Shown: positions 23,155 through 32,078, counted from the first letter of the stretch. The stretch: 64,000 nt of DNA from Oscillospiraceae bacterium (GCA_017523995.1 JAFWUX010000057.1:3406-67405); one strand, 5' to 3'. Numbers and translations are program-made. The notes: generated by a model from the sequence alone, not told the origin.

Positions 23155-24621
23155 TTATCCCTGCTGACCGCCTGCCTGCCGCAGCGCATCCTGCATGGAT
23201 TCGACGGCAATCTGGATATTCGCAATCTCCTCGGCAGAGCTGGTAAAGGCGGCAGTCCCCTGCATCGTGAGATAGGAGCCGTAATAATCGAGCAGCTGCT
23301 GCCCGTGCGCCAGAATCTTCATGATCTGTGCATTGCCGTATTCGCGGTAAACGGGGTCGCTGATGCGGTCATACTGGAAAAAGCTGATCAGCTGCAGAAA
23401 CTGCGTCATGATGCCATAAAAGACCTGCTCCATCTGATCATAGAGCGAATCGGCGCGCTGGGCTTTCTCGAGTTTCCTGCGCATCGCCTGCCGCTCGTGA
23501 AAAATATTGATCTCGCGGACGGCATTCTGCAGCCAGTTTTTGACCGTCTCCCCGAAAATGCCGAGCGAAAACGTCCGCGCGGAATCGGAGACGAATGTAT
23601 ATTCCTTCGAGAGGATATAGCGCCGGAAGTCCGAATCCATGCCGTTGTTTTTCAGCAGGTCAACCGTCAGGGCATAGTTCACCTTTGTGTGGCTGCGCAG
23701 ATGCCGTTTCTCCCAGTGCTCGATCTGCCGGAGCGTTTTTTCTCCCCTGCCGTTTTTGCCCATAGATGCGTCTTCCTTTCGCGTTTGCTGTCTGATGACC
23801 CTGCCGATCTCCTCGATCGCCTGCCGGACAAGCTGCTCGAACTGCGGTGCAGCCTTGTCGCCCGCCTCCTTGACCTCCTCATGTGTCAGCGGATGCGGCG
23901 AGATGCCTGCCGCGAGATTGCTGATGCACGATACGCCGCAGATTTCCATGCCGCAGTGCCGTGCCGCAATCGCTTCGATCGCCGTGCTCATGCCGACTGC
24001 ATCCGCGCCGAGCAGCCGGAACATCCGGATTTCTGCCGGTGACTCATATGCAGGGCCGGCCGTCTGAACATAGACGCCCTCTTTCAGCGGAATCATCGCA
24101 TTGATTGCAATTCTCCGGATGATCTGATTGATCCGCTTGCTGTAGATTGCGCTCATATCAGGGAACCGGACACCCAGCTCACTGAGATTCTGACCGCGCA
24201 GCGGCGAGGGCACAAAGCTCGAAATCTGATCGGTGATCAGCATGAATTCGCCCGCTTGCATACCCGCCTGAATGCCGCCTGCCGCATTCGTCAGAAAGAG
24301 CACCTTTGCGCCGAGCAGATGCAGCAGCCGGACCGGCAGAACAGCCTCCTGCGGCGTATAACCCTCATACATATGCACTCTGCCCTGCATCACCGCAACC
24401 GGCACGCCGTCGCAGTAGCCGAAGACAAAGCGTCCTGCATGACCTGCGACCGTTGAGACCGGAAAGTTCGGGATATCCGCATAGGCAAGCGTCTCTTTGA
24501 CGTCGATCTTATCCGCAAAGCCGCCGAGACCCGAGCCGAGAATCAGCGCGATCTTCGGTTTGAAGCTGATGCGCTCTTTTACAAAATCATAGCATGCTGT
24601 AAGCTGTTCCTGTACCGTCAT
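23155..24621 (-). CDS. Purine nucleoside phosphorylase with C-terminal extension
   Basis: A 488-residue reading. Residues 1 to about 275 are a complete trimeric-type purine nucleoside phosphorylase: LILGSGLGGFADKI (phosphate loop), STVAGHAGRFVFG, GRVHMYEGYTPQEAV, LTNAAGGI, and QTAGPAYESPAEIRM / VGMSTAIEAIAARH at the base site. It splits inosine or guanosine into base and ribose 1-phosphate. The remaining 210 residues (MGKNGRGEKTLRQIEHWEKRH onward) are helical and belong to no family I know. The extension has an internal ATG at 23763 with AAGGAA about 10 bases upstream, so it could also be made as a separate 202-residue protein. ATG 24621 overlaps the coiled-coil gene by four bases. Confidence 0.85.
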   Translation of the reverse strand: MTVQEQLTACYDFVKERISFKPKIALILGSGLGGFADKIDVKETLAYADIPNFPVSTVAGHAGRFVFGYCDGVPVAVMQGRVHMYEGYTPQEAVLPVRLLHLLGAKVLFLTNAAGGIQAGMQAGEFMLITDQISSFVPSPLRGQNLSELGVRFPDMSAIYSKRINQIIRRIAINAMIPLKEGVYVQTAGPAYESPAEIRMFRLLGADAVGMSTAIEAIAARHCGMEICGVSCISNLAAGISPHPLTHEEVKEAGDKAAPQFEQLVRQAIEEIGRVIRQQTRKEDASMGKNGRGEKTLRQIEHWEKRHLRSHTKVNYALTVDLLKNNGMDSDFRRYILSKEYTFVSDSARTFSLGIFGETVKNWLQNAVREINIFHERQAMRRKLEKAQRADSLYDQMEQVFYGIMTQFLQLISFFQYDRISDPVYREYGNAQIMKILAHGQQLLDYYGSYLTMQGTAAFTSSAEEIANIQIAVESMQDALRQAGGQQG

Positions 24622-25217
24622 ACGTGCGGCACCTCCTTATCGTCACCTGTCTGAATCACCGGCTCCGGATTCTCCACCGGAACATCCGGATGCTCGATAA
24701 TCTGCGCTTCGGGGTTTTCAAATACGGAGACCTCGGGCTTTTCAAAAGTCCCCTCAGGATTTTCCGGCACTGCATGGAGCTGCTCCGGCACTGCCTCCGG
24801 CTTCTCATAGACAGCGTCACGCTGCTGCAGTCCCTTTTCGACCTGCTCGATGCTCTCCGTCAGCCTGCGCTGGAGACGGTCGCCGTGATAGCCGATCAGA
24901 TTGATGCTGCGCTCCATCGTGTGCTGCAGGGCATCAGCGGTCTCATTCAGCTTTGCAATGACGGCGTCATTCGTTGTATCCGGCGAGAGATAGGCGCCGA
25001 TCTGCCGCTCCATCGCGCTGATCTGGCTGCCCATTGTGTCGAGGCTTTCGGTCAGCAGTTTGAGCTGTGCCGTCTGCATGTTGGCAAGTGTATCGGATGT
25101 GTCATTCAGCTTTTTGACCATGTACGCGGAATACCGCTCGACCTTGCCGTCCAGCGCGTCGAGCTTCTGATCCATTTTGGTCAGGAAATCCGCAAGGGCA
25201 TTTGCTGCTTCGCTCAT
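24618..25217 (-). CDS. Coiled-coil protein with Pro/Glu-rich tail
   Basis: A 199-residue soluble protein. Residues 5-130 form nearly continuous amphipathic helix (LTKMDQKLDALDGKVERYSAY, AQLKLLTESLDTMGSQISAM). Residues 131-199 are a disordered-looking acidic tail built from repeats of PE/NPE (EKPEAVPEQ, VPENPEG, FEKPEVSV, FENPEAQ). The family is unknown. AAGGAGG precedes ATG 25217. Its last codons overlap the phosphorylase start (ATGA), so the two are translationally coupled and the protein could be a partner of the phosphorylase extension. Confidence 0.78.
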   Translation of the reverse strand: MSEAANALADFLTKMDQKLDALDGKVERYSAYMVKKLNDTSDTLANMQTAQLKLLTESLDTMGSQISAMERQIGAYLSPDTTNDAVIAKLNETADALQHTMERSINLIGYHGDRLQRRLTESIEQVEKGLQQRDAVYEKPEAVPEQLHAVPENPEGTFEKPEVSVFENPEAQIIEHPDVPVENPEPVIQTGDDKEVPHV

Positions 25218-25252
25218 AAAAAGACCTCCTTTTTATCTGATGCGGTTTGTAT

Positions 25253-26503
25253 TCAGTCTGCGTCAGCGCCGTAAAGATATACGCGCTGTTCTTCGGTCAG
25301 GGTGTCGATTTCGATCTCCATGCTGCTGAGCTTTCTGCGTGCGACCGCTTCATCGACTTCGCGCGGGACATTGTTGAGCACGCTCGCGACATTTCCGCGG
25401 TTCCGGATGAGCCACTCTGCACTGAGCGCCTGAATCGCAAAGCTCATATCCATGATTTCCGCCGGATGACCGTCACCGGCTGCGAGATTGACAAGGCGTC
25501 CCTCTGCAATGACGTAGATCGTCACGCCGTTCGGGAGTGTGTAGCCCATGATGTTATTGCGCGCCTCGAACGATTTGACCGCAAGCTTTCTGAGCCCCGC
25601 CATATCGACCTCGACATCGAAATGTCCGGCATTGCAGAGGATCGCGCCCTCATGCATATTGAGGAAGCTCTTTTCGGTAATGACATGATTGCAGCCTGTC
25701 ACGGTGACGAAGAAATCACCTATTTTTGCGGCATCCTCCATTTTCATGACGGTAAAGCCGTCCATGACAGCCTCAATCGCCTTGACCGGATCAACCTCTG
25801 TGACAATGACCTTTGCGCCGAGCCCCTTTGCGCGCATCGCCGCGCCTTTGCCGCACCAGCCGTAGCCCGCGATGACAACGGTCTTGCCCGCGACAATCAG
25901 GTTTGTTGTCCGGTTGATGCCGTCCCAGACGGACTGACCGGTGCCGTAGCGGTTATCAAAGAGATGCTTGCAATCCGCATCGTTGACGAGCATCATCGGG
26001 AATTTCAGCTCGCCCGCCTTTGCCATTGCCTTCAGGCGCAGGATGCCGGTGGTGGTCTCCTCGCAGCCGCCGATCACGTTTTCGAGATACTGCGGATACT
26101 CCTTGTGAATCAGCGTGACAAGGTCGCCGCCGTCATCAATGATGAAATGCGGCTGTGCCTCGATCACGCGGCGGGTGTGCGCCTCGTATTCCTCCGGCGT
26201 TGTGCCGTGCCATGCAAAGACGTTCAGTCCGCCGTGGACAAGCGCCGCCGCGACATCATCCTGCGTGGAAAGCGGATTGGAGCCGGTGATATACATTTCT
26301 GCGCCGCCTGCTGCCATCACGCGGCAGAGATACGCGGTTTTCGCCTCAAGGTGAATCGAGAGTGCAATGCGCTTGCCTGCAAAGGGCTTCGTCTTTGCAA
26401 AGTCCGCCTCGATGCTCCGCAAAAGCGGCATGTTGCTCTTGACCCACTGGATTTTCTGTTCGCCGCTCTCCCAGAGCGACAGGTCACGGATTTCGCTGTT
26501 CAT
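25253..26503 (-). CDS. ahcY: S-adenosylhomocysteine hydrolase (or S-inosylhomocysteine hydrolase)
   Basis: A 416-residue NAD-dependent enzyme that splits SAH into homocysteine and adenosine. Motifs: GGCEETTTGILRL, VNDADCKHLFDNRYGTGQS (catalytic Asp and Lys), VVIAGYGWCGKGAAMRAKGLGA (NAD loop), CNAGHFDVEVD, and GDGHPAEIMDMSFAIQA. It is of the archaeal/Thermotoga type: about 410 residues and lacking the C-terminal KPDHYRY tail. In methanogens such enzymes act on S-inosylhomocysteine after a deaminase; a deaminase lies in this same gene set. ATG 26503 follows AAAGGAG. Confidence 0.92.
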   Translation of the reverse strand: MNSEIRDLSLWESGEQKIQWVKSNMPLLRSIEADFAKTKPFAGKRIALSIHLEAKTAYLCRVMAAGGAEMYITGSNPLSTQDDVAAALVHGGLNVFAWHGTTPEEYEAHTRRVIEAQPHFIIDDGGDLVTLIHKEYPQYLENVIGGCEETTTGILRLKAMAKAGELKFPMMLVNDADCKHLFDNRYGTGQSVWDGINRTTNLIVAGKTVVIAGYGWCGKGAAMRAKGLGAKVIVTEVDPVKAIEAVMDGFTVMKMEDAAKIGDFFVTVTGCNHVITEKSFLNMHEGAILCNAGHFDVEVDMAGLRKLAVKSFEARNNIMGYTLPNGVTIYVIAEGRLVNLAAGDGHPAEIMDMSFAIQALSAEWLIRNRGNVASVLNNVPREVDEAVARRKLSSMEIEIDTLTEEQRVYLYGADAD

Positions 26504-26581
26504 AGATCATTGCTCCTTTTCACGGTATTGCAGGCAGATTCGACCGCCTGCGCTGCTGGAATGTATGTCATATCATGCAGA

Positions 26582-27367
26582 TCACAGTGCTGCGGTGAGA
26601 TCGGCATCTGTGTACTGTTTTGAAATGAAAACTGTGTGCTGCGCCGGAAACAGCTCTTTGCAGATCTGCAGTTCCAATGCCTGACGCTGCTCGAGATGTG
26701 CGATAATCCCTGCCTCTCCGCTGACGCCGTGCGCCTTTGCATAGGGCGATTCATCAAAGAAGCCGCAGAGTGCGGAAAACCACACCTCGTTTCCGGCTTC
26801 GTCCGTCCGCTCCTTTCGCATCGCGCGCAGACTTTCCGGCACGTTCTCCGTTTTCAGGTAGATGATGCGGAAGTTCCTGTCCGACAGTACATCGCGGATT
26901 TCACGGAAAAAAGCCATGATTTCTGCTTTGGATGCATTCTGATAGAGAAGCAGATCGGTCACAATATTCTGGAACAGCGCACATTCAAATATCATGCCGT
27001 CGCCGTTCCAGTCTGCAAACCGCTGCAGAATCAATGCGCGGAAATCTTCCTGCGGCAGTCTGCCGTTGTAGATTTCATACTGTTCCAGATCCTTGTAGAA
27101 GGCAGTGTTCTCCGTCCGGATTTTCGTGTAACAGATGATTTTCCGATTGTGCTCTGAATATGTATTCGCTTCAATCTCTGCAGCCAGCTCCGGATATTTT
27201 GCCATGATCGAACAATATTGCTGTTCATCCGTATAGGCGCACCATGCAAGCTCCGTCGGGCAGTAATCCCCCTCACGGAAAACCCTGCTCCCGCTGCACA
27301 GCTCCGAAAGCCTTGTGACCAGCGTACTTTTGCCGCTGCCCTGCAAGCCCTCCGCAAAATAATTCAT
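26582..27367 (-). CDS. P-loop nucleotide kinase-like protein
   Basis: A 261-residue protein beginning MNYFAEGLQGSGKST with a Walker A loop at residues 7-15. The ERTD and RSxR-like patterns of small-molecule kinases are hinted at by TENVPESLRAMRKERTDEAG (a mobile lid with several Arg). There is no membrane segment. It is probably a kinase of a nucleoside, sugar or similar small molecule, but I cannot name the substrate. ATG 27367 has GAGGAG 8 bases upstream; the longer readings start inside the promoter. It is the first gene of the run that continues to ahcY, the coiled-coil gene, the phosphorylase and the deaminase. Confidence 0.78.
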   Translation of the reverse strand: MNYFAEGLQGSGKSTLVTRLSELCSGSRVFREGDYCPTELAWCAYTDEQQYCSIMAKYPELAAEIEANTYSEHNRKIICYTKIRTENTAFYKDLEQYEIYNGRLPQEDFRALILQRFADWNGDGMIFECALFQNIVTDLLLYQNASKAEIMAFFREIRDVLSDRNFRIIYLKTENVPESLRAMRKERTDEAGNEVWFSALCGFFDESPYAKAHGVSGEAGIIAHLEQRQALELQICKELFPAQHTVFISKQYTDADLTAAL

Positions 27368-27399
27368 GTCTATCGCTCCTCTCATGATGTACACCTCAT

Positions 27400-27428
27400 A
27401 TTTTACCATAAATCGCAATAAAAAGCAA
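27400..27428 (-). promoter_or_regulatory. Promoter of the kinase-ahcY run
   Basis: Minus-strand -35 TTGCTT (27423-27428), 17-base spacer, -10 TAAAAT (27400-27405). The space between this and the divergent promoter at 27527 has no gene. Confidence 0.6.
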
Positions 27429-27526
27429 CGGCTGCGCAAAAAAATAATCTGTTCGGTCAGGCTGACCCGAAGACGGGCGCCGGATTTCCGCCTGTAACGG
27501 TACATATTGCATTTTTGCCGAACTAC

Positions 27527-27555
27527 TTGACGAAACTGCGATTTTGTAGTAAAAT
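27527..27555 (+). promoter_or_regulatory. Promoter of the second nicotinate phosphoribosyltransferase gene
   Basis: -35 TTGACG (27527-27532), 17-base spacer, -10 TAAAAT (27550-27555). A leader of about 100 bases follows. I see no copy of the palindrome found in the pncB promoter. Confidence 0.65.
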
Positions 27556-27665
27556 ATATAAGGATACAAAGCGCCGTTTTCCGGAATGCGGCAAAACCGC
27601 ACAAATCCGGCGTTTTCTGCTTTGACAGAATTCTGCGCGCTGATACTGAAAAGAGGTACAATGCT

Positions 27666-29147
27666 ATGAATCTTCCGCAAACAGAACAAACCTCGCTGTT
27701 CGCCTCCCGGAATCTGACCATGCTCGTAGACTTCTATGAGCTGACCATGGCAAACGGATTTCTCGAGAACGGGCTCGGCGATGTCACTGCCTGCTTCGAC
27801 CTGTTCTTCCGCAAGGTCCCCGATAACGGCGGCTATGCGATCATGGCGGGTCTCGAGCAGGCAATCGAATATCTGAAGAATCTGCGCTTTACCGAATCCG
27901 ATATCCGGTATCTGCGCGAGAAACACATCTTCTCCGAGGCGTTTCTCAGCTACCTCGCGGAGTTTGAATTCTCCTGCGATGTCTGGGCAATCCCCGAGGG
28001 CACGCCGATCTTCCCGCATGAGCCGATCCTGACCGTGCGCGGTCCGGCGATGCAGGCGCAGTTTATCGAGACGATGCTGCTCCTGACAATCAATCATCAG
28101 TCGCTCATTGCGACAAAGGCAAACCGCATCGTGCGCGCCGCAGACGGCAGACCCGTCATGGAATTCGGTTCGCGCAGAGCACAGGGCAGCGACGGCGCAC
28201 TCTACGGCGCAAGAGCCGCCTATATCGCAGGTGCAGCCGGTACGGCATGCGCAATCTGCGACCGTGAATTCGGCGTTCCGGCGCTCGGCACGATGGCGCA
28301 CAGCTGGGTGCAGCTCTTTCCGACCGAGCTCGATGCATTCCGCGCCTATGCAAAGGTCTATCCGGATGCATGCACGCTGCTCGTCGATACATTCCATGTC
28401 CTGAAATCCGGCGTGCCGAACGCGATCACCGTGTTCAAGGAGCTCAAAGCCGCAGGACATACCCCGCAGGGCATCCGCATTGACAGCGGCGATATTGCGT
28501 ATCTCTCGAAAAAGGCGCGCATCATGCTCGATGAAGCAGGGCTGCCTGAGGTCAAGATCGTTGCCTCCAATTCGCTCGACGAATATCTGATCCGTGACCT
28601 GCTCGTGCAGGGCGCACAGATCGACAGCTTCGGCGTCGGCGAGCGGCTGGTCACATCGCGCTCGGAGCCGGTCTTCGGCGGTGTCTATAAGCTTGCAGCG
28701 GCAGGCTCCAAAGAGGCACCCGATGTCCTGACACCGCGCATCAAGCTTTCGGAGAACGCCGTCAAGATCACGAACCCCGGCTTCAAAACGCCGTGGCGTC
28801 TCTTTGATAAGGAAACCGGCATGGCAATCGCCGATGTGATTACGCTGGCAGATGAGGTCATCGACGATACACAGCCTTATGTCATCTTCGATCCGGAGTT
28901 TACCTATAAGCGCAAGACGCTGACCAATTTCCGCGCAGTCCGGCTGCATGTGCCGGTCTTTGAGAAGGGTAAGTGCGTCTACGAATCCCCCTCGATCGAG
29001 ACAATGCGCAGCTACTGCAAAGAGCAGCTCGATACCATCTGGGACGAGGTCAAGCGCTTTGAAAATCCGCATGCCTACTATGTCGATCTCTCCGAGCCGC
29101 TCTGGAAGCTCAAGCGCGAGATGCTCGACCGCTATTTTGCAGAATAA
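27666..29147 (+). CDS. Nicotinate phosphoribosyltransferase (long, clostridial type)
   Basis: A 493-residue enzyme of the same reaction as pncB at 12510 but from the other bacterial subgroup (about 490 residues). LTMLVDFYELTMANGFLENG is the family N-terminus, MEFGSRRAQGSDGALYGARAAYIAGAAGTACA and GTMAHSWVQLF line the site, GIRIDSGDIAYLSKKAR holds the RxDSGD motif. The C-terminal 60 residues add a Cys/Tyr-containing segment normal for this subgroup. ATG 27666 has AGAGG upstream. It is the first gene of a four-gene run with a glycosidase-like protein, a HAD phosphatase and a lipoprotein. Confidence 0.93.
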   Translation: MNLPQTEQTSLFASRNLTMLVDFYELTMANGFLENGLGDVTACFDLFFRKVPDNGGYAIMAGLEQAIEYLKNLRFTESDIRYLREKHIFSEAFLSYLAEFEFSCDVWAIPEGTPIFPHEPILTVRGPAMQAQFIETMLLLTINHQSLIATKANRIVRAADGRPVMEFGSRRAQGSDGALYGARAAYIAGAAGTACAICDREFGVPALGTMAHSWVQLFPTELDAFRAYAKVYPDACTLLVDTFHVLKSGVPNAITVFKELKAAGHTPQGIRIDSGDIAYLSKKARIMLDEAGLPEVKIVASNSLDEYLIRDLLVQGAQIDSFGVGERLVTSRSEPVFGGVYKLAAAGSKEAPDVLTPRIKLSENAVKITNPGFKTPWRLFDKETGMAIADVITLADEVIDDTQPYVIFDPEFTYKRKTLTNFRAVRLHVPVFEKGKCVYESPSIETMRSYCKEQLDTIWDEVKRFENPHAYYVDLSEPLWKLKREMLDRYFAE

Positions 29148-29170
29148 CGACCGATGAAAGGAATTATCCG

Positions 29171-30613
29171 ATGAATCTTCCGATCTACCGCATCCATATG
29201 GGACCTGCACGCTGCGCCGCCGATCTGACGGACGGCAGTGAGCGCGGCGAATATGTCCCGCAGGATTACATCCTGCAAACGCTCGGCAGACCGATGCGCT
29301 CCGTCAACCTGATGTACTGCTACTACCCGCTCGACGAGGCTTTTCCGCTCCGCGCACGGGATGCATTCGCAGGCAAGGAGATCAAAAGTCAGTGGGACAC
29401 GCCCTATGAGGATTATTTCCCCTATACGGGCGGACTGAACGGCAGCAGAGACGGCGCAGTCTTTCAGCAGATGCAGGATATCCGCCGGCACGGGCAGGAT
29501 GTCACGCTGACGCTCGTCATTGACCCGAATGTCCCCGATGAACATCTCGTCGCAATCGCGGAGGACTTAAAGCCCTACGGCAGAGTGCTCCTGCGCATCA
29601 ACCACGAGGCAACCGGCGACTGGTTCGCCTTCAACAAGCGCGCAAGCTATGCGGATATCGCAAAGTTCTTTGTCCGCGCCTGCGATATCATCCACGAGCA
29701 CGCGCCGAATGTCCAGATCATCACCTGCATCGGCGGCATTGAGGATCCCGGCTCCGAGACAATGGTCAAGGAGGAGGAGTTTACCTGCACGGTGCATTCC
29801 GCCGATATCTGGTCGGTCGATAAATACATGTCCCTGCACTGGGGCTGGCCCTATGATATCGCGGAAAAGGGCGGCAATTCCCATAACCGGCACAGCTACA
29901 AGGATGTCTATGACCTGACAAAACGCTCGTTCCGGCGGTTTACGGAGCTCAGCGGCGGCGAGACAAAGCCGATGGTCATGAGCGAATTCAACGCCGACGG
30001 CGACGTCACCGGTCCCTACGATCAGTGCGATATGGTCGAGGGCTTCTTTCAGATGATCAAGGACGATCCGGAAAACTGGCTCACCGGCATCAACTTCTAT
30101 CAGTTCCGCGACAGAGGCAGACTCGGGCTCGAGATTGAAGACCCGAATCATCCGGAGACCGGCATTCCGCAGCCCGTCATGCAGACCTTCAAAAAGTGGA
30201 TCAATGATCCGCTGTTCCTGCCGGAGATGCTCGAATGCGGCGAGACGGCACTGCCTGTCACGCTGCGCTGGGGCAATGCCGATGATGCCGAGGGTCTTGC
30301 GGTCAAACTGAAAATTGAAGCAGACCCGCACTTCTGCGAGCTCTATTTCGAGGATGATAACAACTATATGATTGAGCTCAACGGCAAATGGTTCTACAAG
30401 GCGCCGCAGACGAAATTCGTCGATCTGATGCCGGCGTTCTTTGAAAACCGCCTCACTGCGCCGAAAGAGCTGACGCTGAAAATCTTTGCACCGCCCGCAG
30501 ACGGTCTCAATGACCTCAGCTGCCCCGACGGTCTCATGAACAGCTACACAACAATCACGAGGCTGCCGAAGCTGCGGCTTGCCTATGCACCTGTGGAGCC
30601 TGCCCGTGAGTAA
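29171..30613 (+). CDS. Glycoside-hydrolase-like protein, GH26-like, cytoplasmic
   Basis: A 480-residue protein with a TIM-barrel signature. LLRINHEATGDWFAFN (His145, Glu146) looks like the acid/base motif of GH26 mannanases, and KPMVMSEFNAD (Glu272) like the nucleophile strand of clan GH-A. A beta-rich C-terminal domain (about 345-470) follows. There is no signal peptide, so it works inside the cell or is not a polysaccharide hydrolase. ATG 29171 has AAAGGA upstream. It follows nicotinate phosphoribosyltransferase by 24 bases and overlaps the HAD gene. The substrate cannot be read from the sequence. Confidence 0.7.
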   Translation: MNLPIYRIHMGPARCAADLTDGSERGEYVPQDYILQTLGRPMRSVNLMYCYYPLDEAFPLRARDAFAGKEIKSQWDTPYEDYFPYTGGLNGSRDGAVFQQMQDIRRHGQDVTLTLVIDPNVPDEHLVAIAEDLKPYGRVLLRINHEATGDWFAFNKRASYADIAKFFVRACDIIHEHAPNVQIITCIGGIEDPGSETMVKEEEFTCTVHSADIWSVDKYMSLHWGWPYDIAEKGGNSHNRHSYKDVYDLTKRSFRRFTELSGGETKPMVMSEFNADGDVTGPYDQCDMVEGFFQMIKDDPENWLTGINFYQFRDRGRLGLEIEDPNHPETGIPQPVMQTFKKWINDPLFLPEMLECGETALPVTLRWGNADDAEGLAVKLKIEADPHFCELYFEDDNNYMIELNGKWFYKAPQTKFVDLMPAFFENRLTAPKELTLKIFAPPADGLNDLSCPDGLMNSYTTITRLPKLRLAYAPVEPARE

Positions 30614-31445
30614 GATTTTATATGTCACCGATCTTGACGGGACGCTTTTGCAGCCCGATGTCACGATCTCCGATGAGAGCGCGGCGATTCTGCAGAGACT
30701 GCTTGATGCAGGTCTCCCGCTGACTGCCGCGACCGCACGCACGAGCTTTTCCGTCATGCCGATTCTGCGCGGACTGCCCTTCCGGCTCCCGCTGATTCTG
30801 CAGAACGGCGCCGTGCTGCACGATCCGCAGAAAGACAGAATCGTCTCTGCGGCATCTATCGCGCCGGAGGTCTTTCTGCAGGTGCTCGGCATCTACAAGG
30901 CACACGGCTTCAACGGCTTTGTCTTCTGTGTGCCGGAGGATCAGCTGCGCTGCTGCTATACCGAGCTGACAACGCCCCATATGCGCCGCTATTACACCGA
31001 GCGCCGCGAAAATTATGACAAGCCGTTCGATCAGGTTGAAACGCTGCAGATGCTCGCGGAACGCAATCCTGTGTATCTTTCGCTCAATGCGCCGAAGGAA
31101 AAGCTCGATCCGGTTTACGAGGCACTGCAGGCGGTCAGCGGCATTTCGATCGCCTACTACCGCGATGTCTACGAGACGGATATCTGGTATCTCGAGGTTT
31201 CGGCGCCGGATGCATCCAAATATCACGGCATTCAGAAGCTGCGGGAAATGACCGGCGCAGAGCAGGTCATCGGGTTCGGCGACAATCTCAACGATCTGCC
31301 GCTGTTCAAAGCCTGCGATGTCAGAATCGCGGTCGGGAATGCGGCGGAGGATCTCAAAAAGCTCGCCGATCTTGTAATCGGGAAAAATACCGAAAATGCC
31401 GTTGCGCATTATCTGGAGACGCATTTTCAGGGAGGTGCGCGATGA
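30606..31445 (+). CDS. HAD-superfamily (Cof-type) phosphatase
   Basis: A 279-residue soluble hydrolase. DLDGTLLQPD near the N-terminus (nucleophile Asp at residue 9) is HAD motif I, TAATAR is motif II, and GFGDNLNDLPLFKACDVRIAVGNAAEDL near the end is motif IV. The cap is of the C2/Cof type. It hydrolyses a phosphorylated small molecule, probably a sugar or cofactor phosphate. The start is GTG 30606, overlapping the previous stop, with GGAG 7 bases upstream. Its stop overlaps the lipoprotein start (ATGA). Confidence 0.85.
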   Translation: MSKILYVTDLDGTLLQPDVTISDESAAILQRLLDAGLPLTAATARTSFSVMPILRGLPFRLPLILQNGAVLHDPQKDRIVSAASIAPEVFLQVLGIYKAHGFNGFVFCVPEDQLRCCYTELTTPHMRRYYTERRENYDKPFDQVETLQMLAERNPVYLSLNAPKEKLDPVYEALQAVSGISIAYYRDVYETDIWYLEVSAPDASKYHGIQKLREMTGAEQVIGFGDNLNDLPLFKACDVRIAVGNAAEDLKKLADLVIGKNTENAVAHYLETHFQGGAR

Positions 31446-32077
31446 ACAAAAGAATCACAGCCCCCCTGCTTGCGGCTGTGCTCCTCTGCACCGGATGTGC
31501 AGCGCAGAACAGCTCAACCGTCCCCGAACCGGAGGGCACACCCGCTGTCACGGATGCCGCGAAAACAGAATCCGCTGCGGAAACAGTCCCCGAAAGCACT
31601 GATGCGCAGGAATCCGCAGATGACGTTTCTGCCGTCGTGACCGATGCAGCCGCATCCGGCGAGGATGCCGCAGTCCCCGTCACCGATCCGCCGGTACTGG
31701 CGGAAACCGATGAGGACTCCCCCTATGCGAGCGTGATGATCGAGGGACAGTTCACCGCAACCGTCCGCGCAAAGCTGCCGGATTACGTCTCTGACGAGGA
31801 AACCGTGCAGGCGGCTGTTTTACAGCTCTTTCAGGATATCCCGTTCTTCATCCGGCTGACACCTGAGATCTGTGATCAGATCGAAGCCGGTGAGATATAT
31901 GTATTCCATGTCCCCGAACAGGAGCTCACAACCGAGAAAACCAACCTCTTTGATGACGGCACGCTTTCGCCGGATGCAGTCATCCGCTCCTATGCGGTGA
32001 TCGACAGCGTCCGCAAGCCGCAGGAGGATGAGTACGGGCTCGATACATGGAATGTCAGCTACAAAACCGTATCATAA
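31442..32077 (+). CDS. Lipoprotein with low-complexity linker
   Basis: A 211-residue exported protein. Lipobox LLCTGC with the modified Cys19, then a Ser/Thr/Ala/Glu-rich linker to about residue 95, then a small globular domain (YASVMIEGQFTATVRAKLPDY, ILDIPFFIRLTP-like strands). No family is recognised. It starts on the ATGA overlap with the HAD gene. It is anchored in the membrane and exposed on the outside. The four-gene run ends here at a hairpin. Confidence 0.75.
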   Translation: MNKRITAPLLAAVLLCTGCAAQNSSTVPEPEGTPAVTDAAKTESAAETVPESTDAQESADDVSAVVTDAAASGEDAAVPVTDPPVLAETDEDSPYASVMIEGQFTATVRAKLPDYVSDEETVQAAVLQLFQDIPFFIRLTPEICDQIEAGEIYVFHVPEQELTTEKTNLFDDGTLSPDAVIRSYAVIDSVRKPQEDEYGLDTWNVSYKTVS

Positions 32078-32078
32078 A

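Noticed and set aside
27396..29210. 604-codon minus-strand open frame over the second nicotinate phosphoribosyltransferase
   Set aside because: Shadow frame running across a divergent promoter region.
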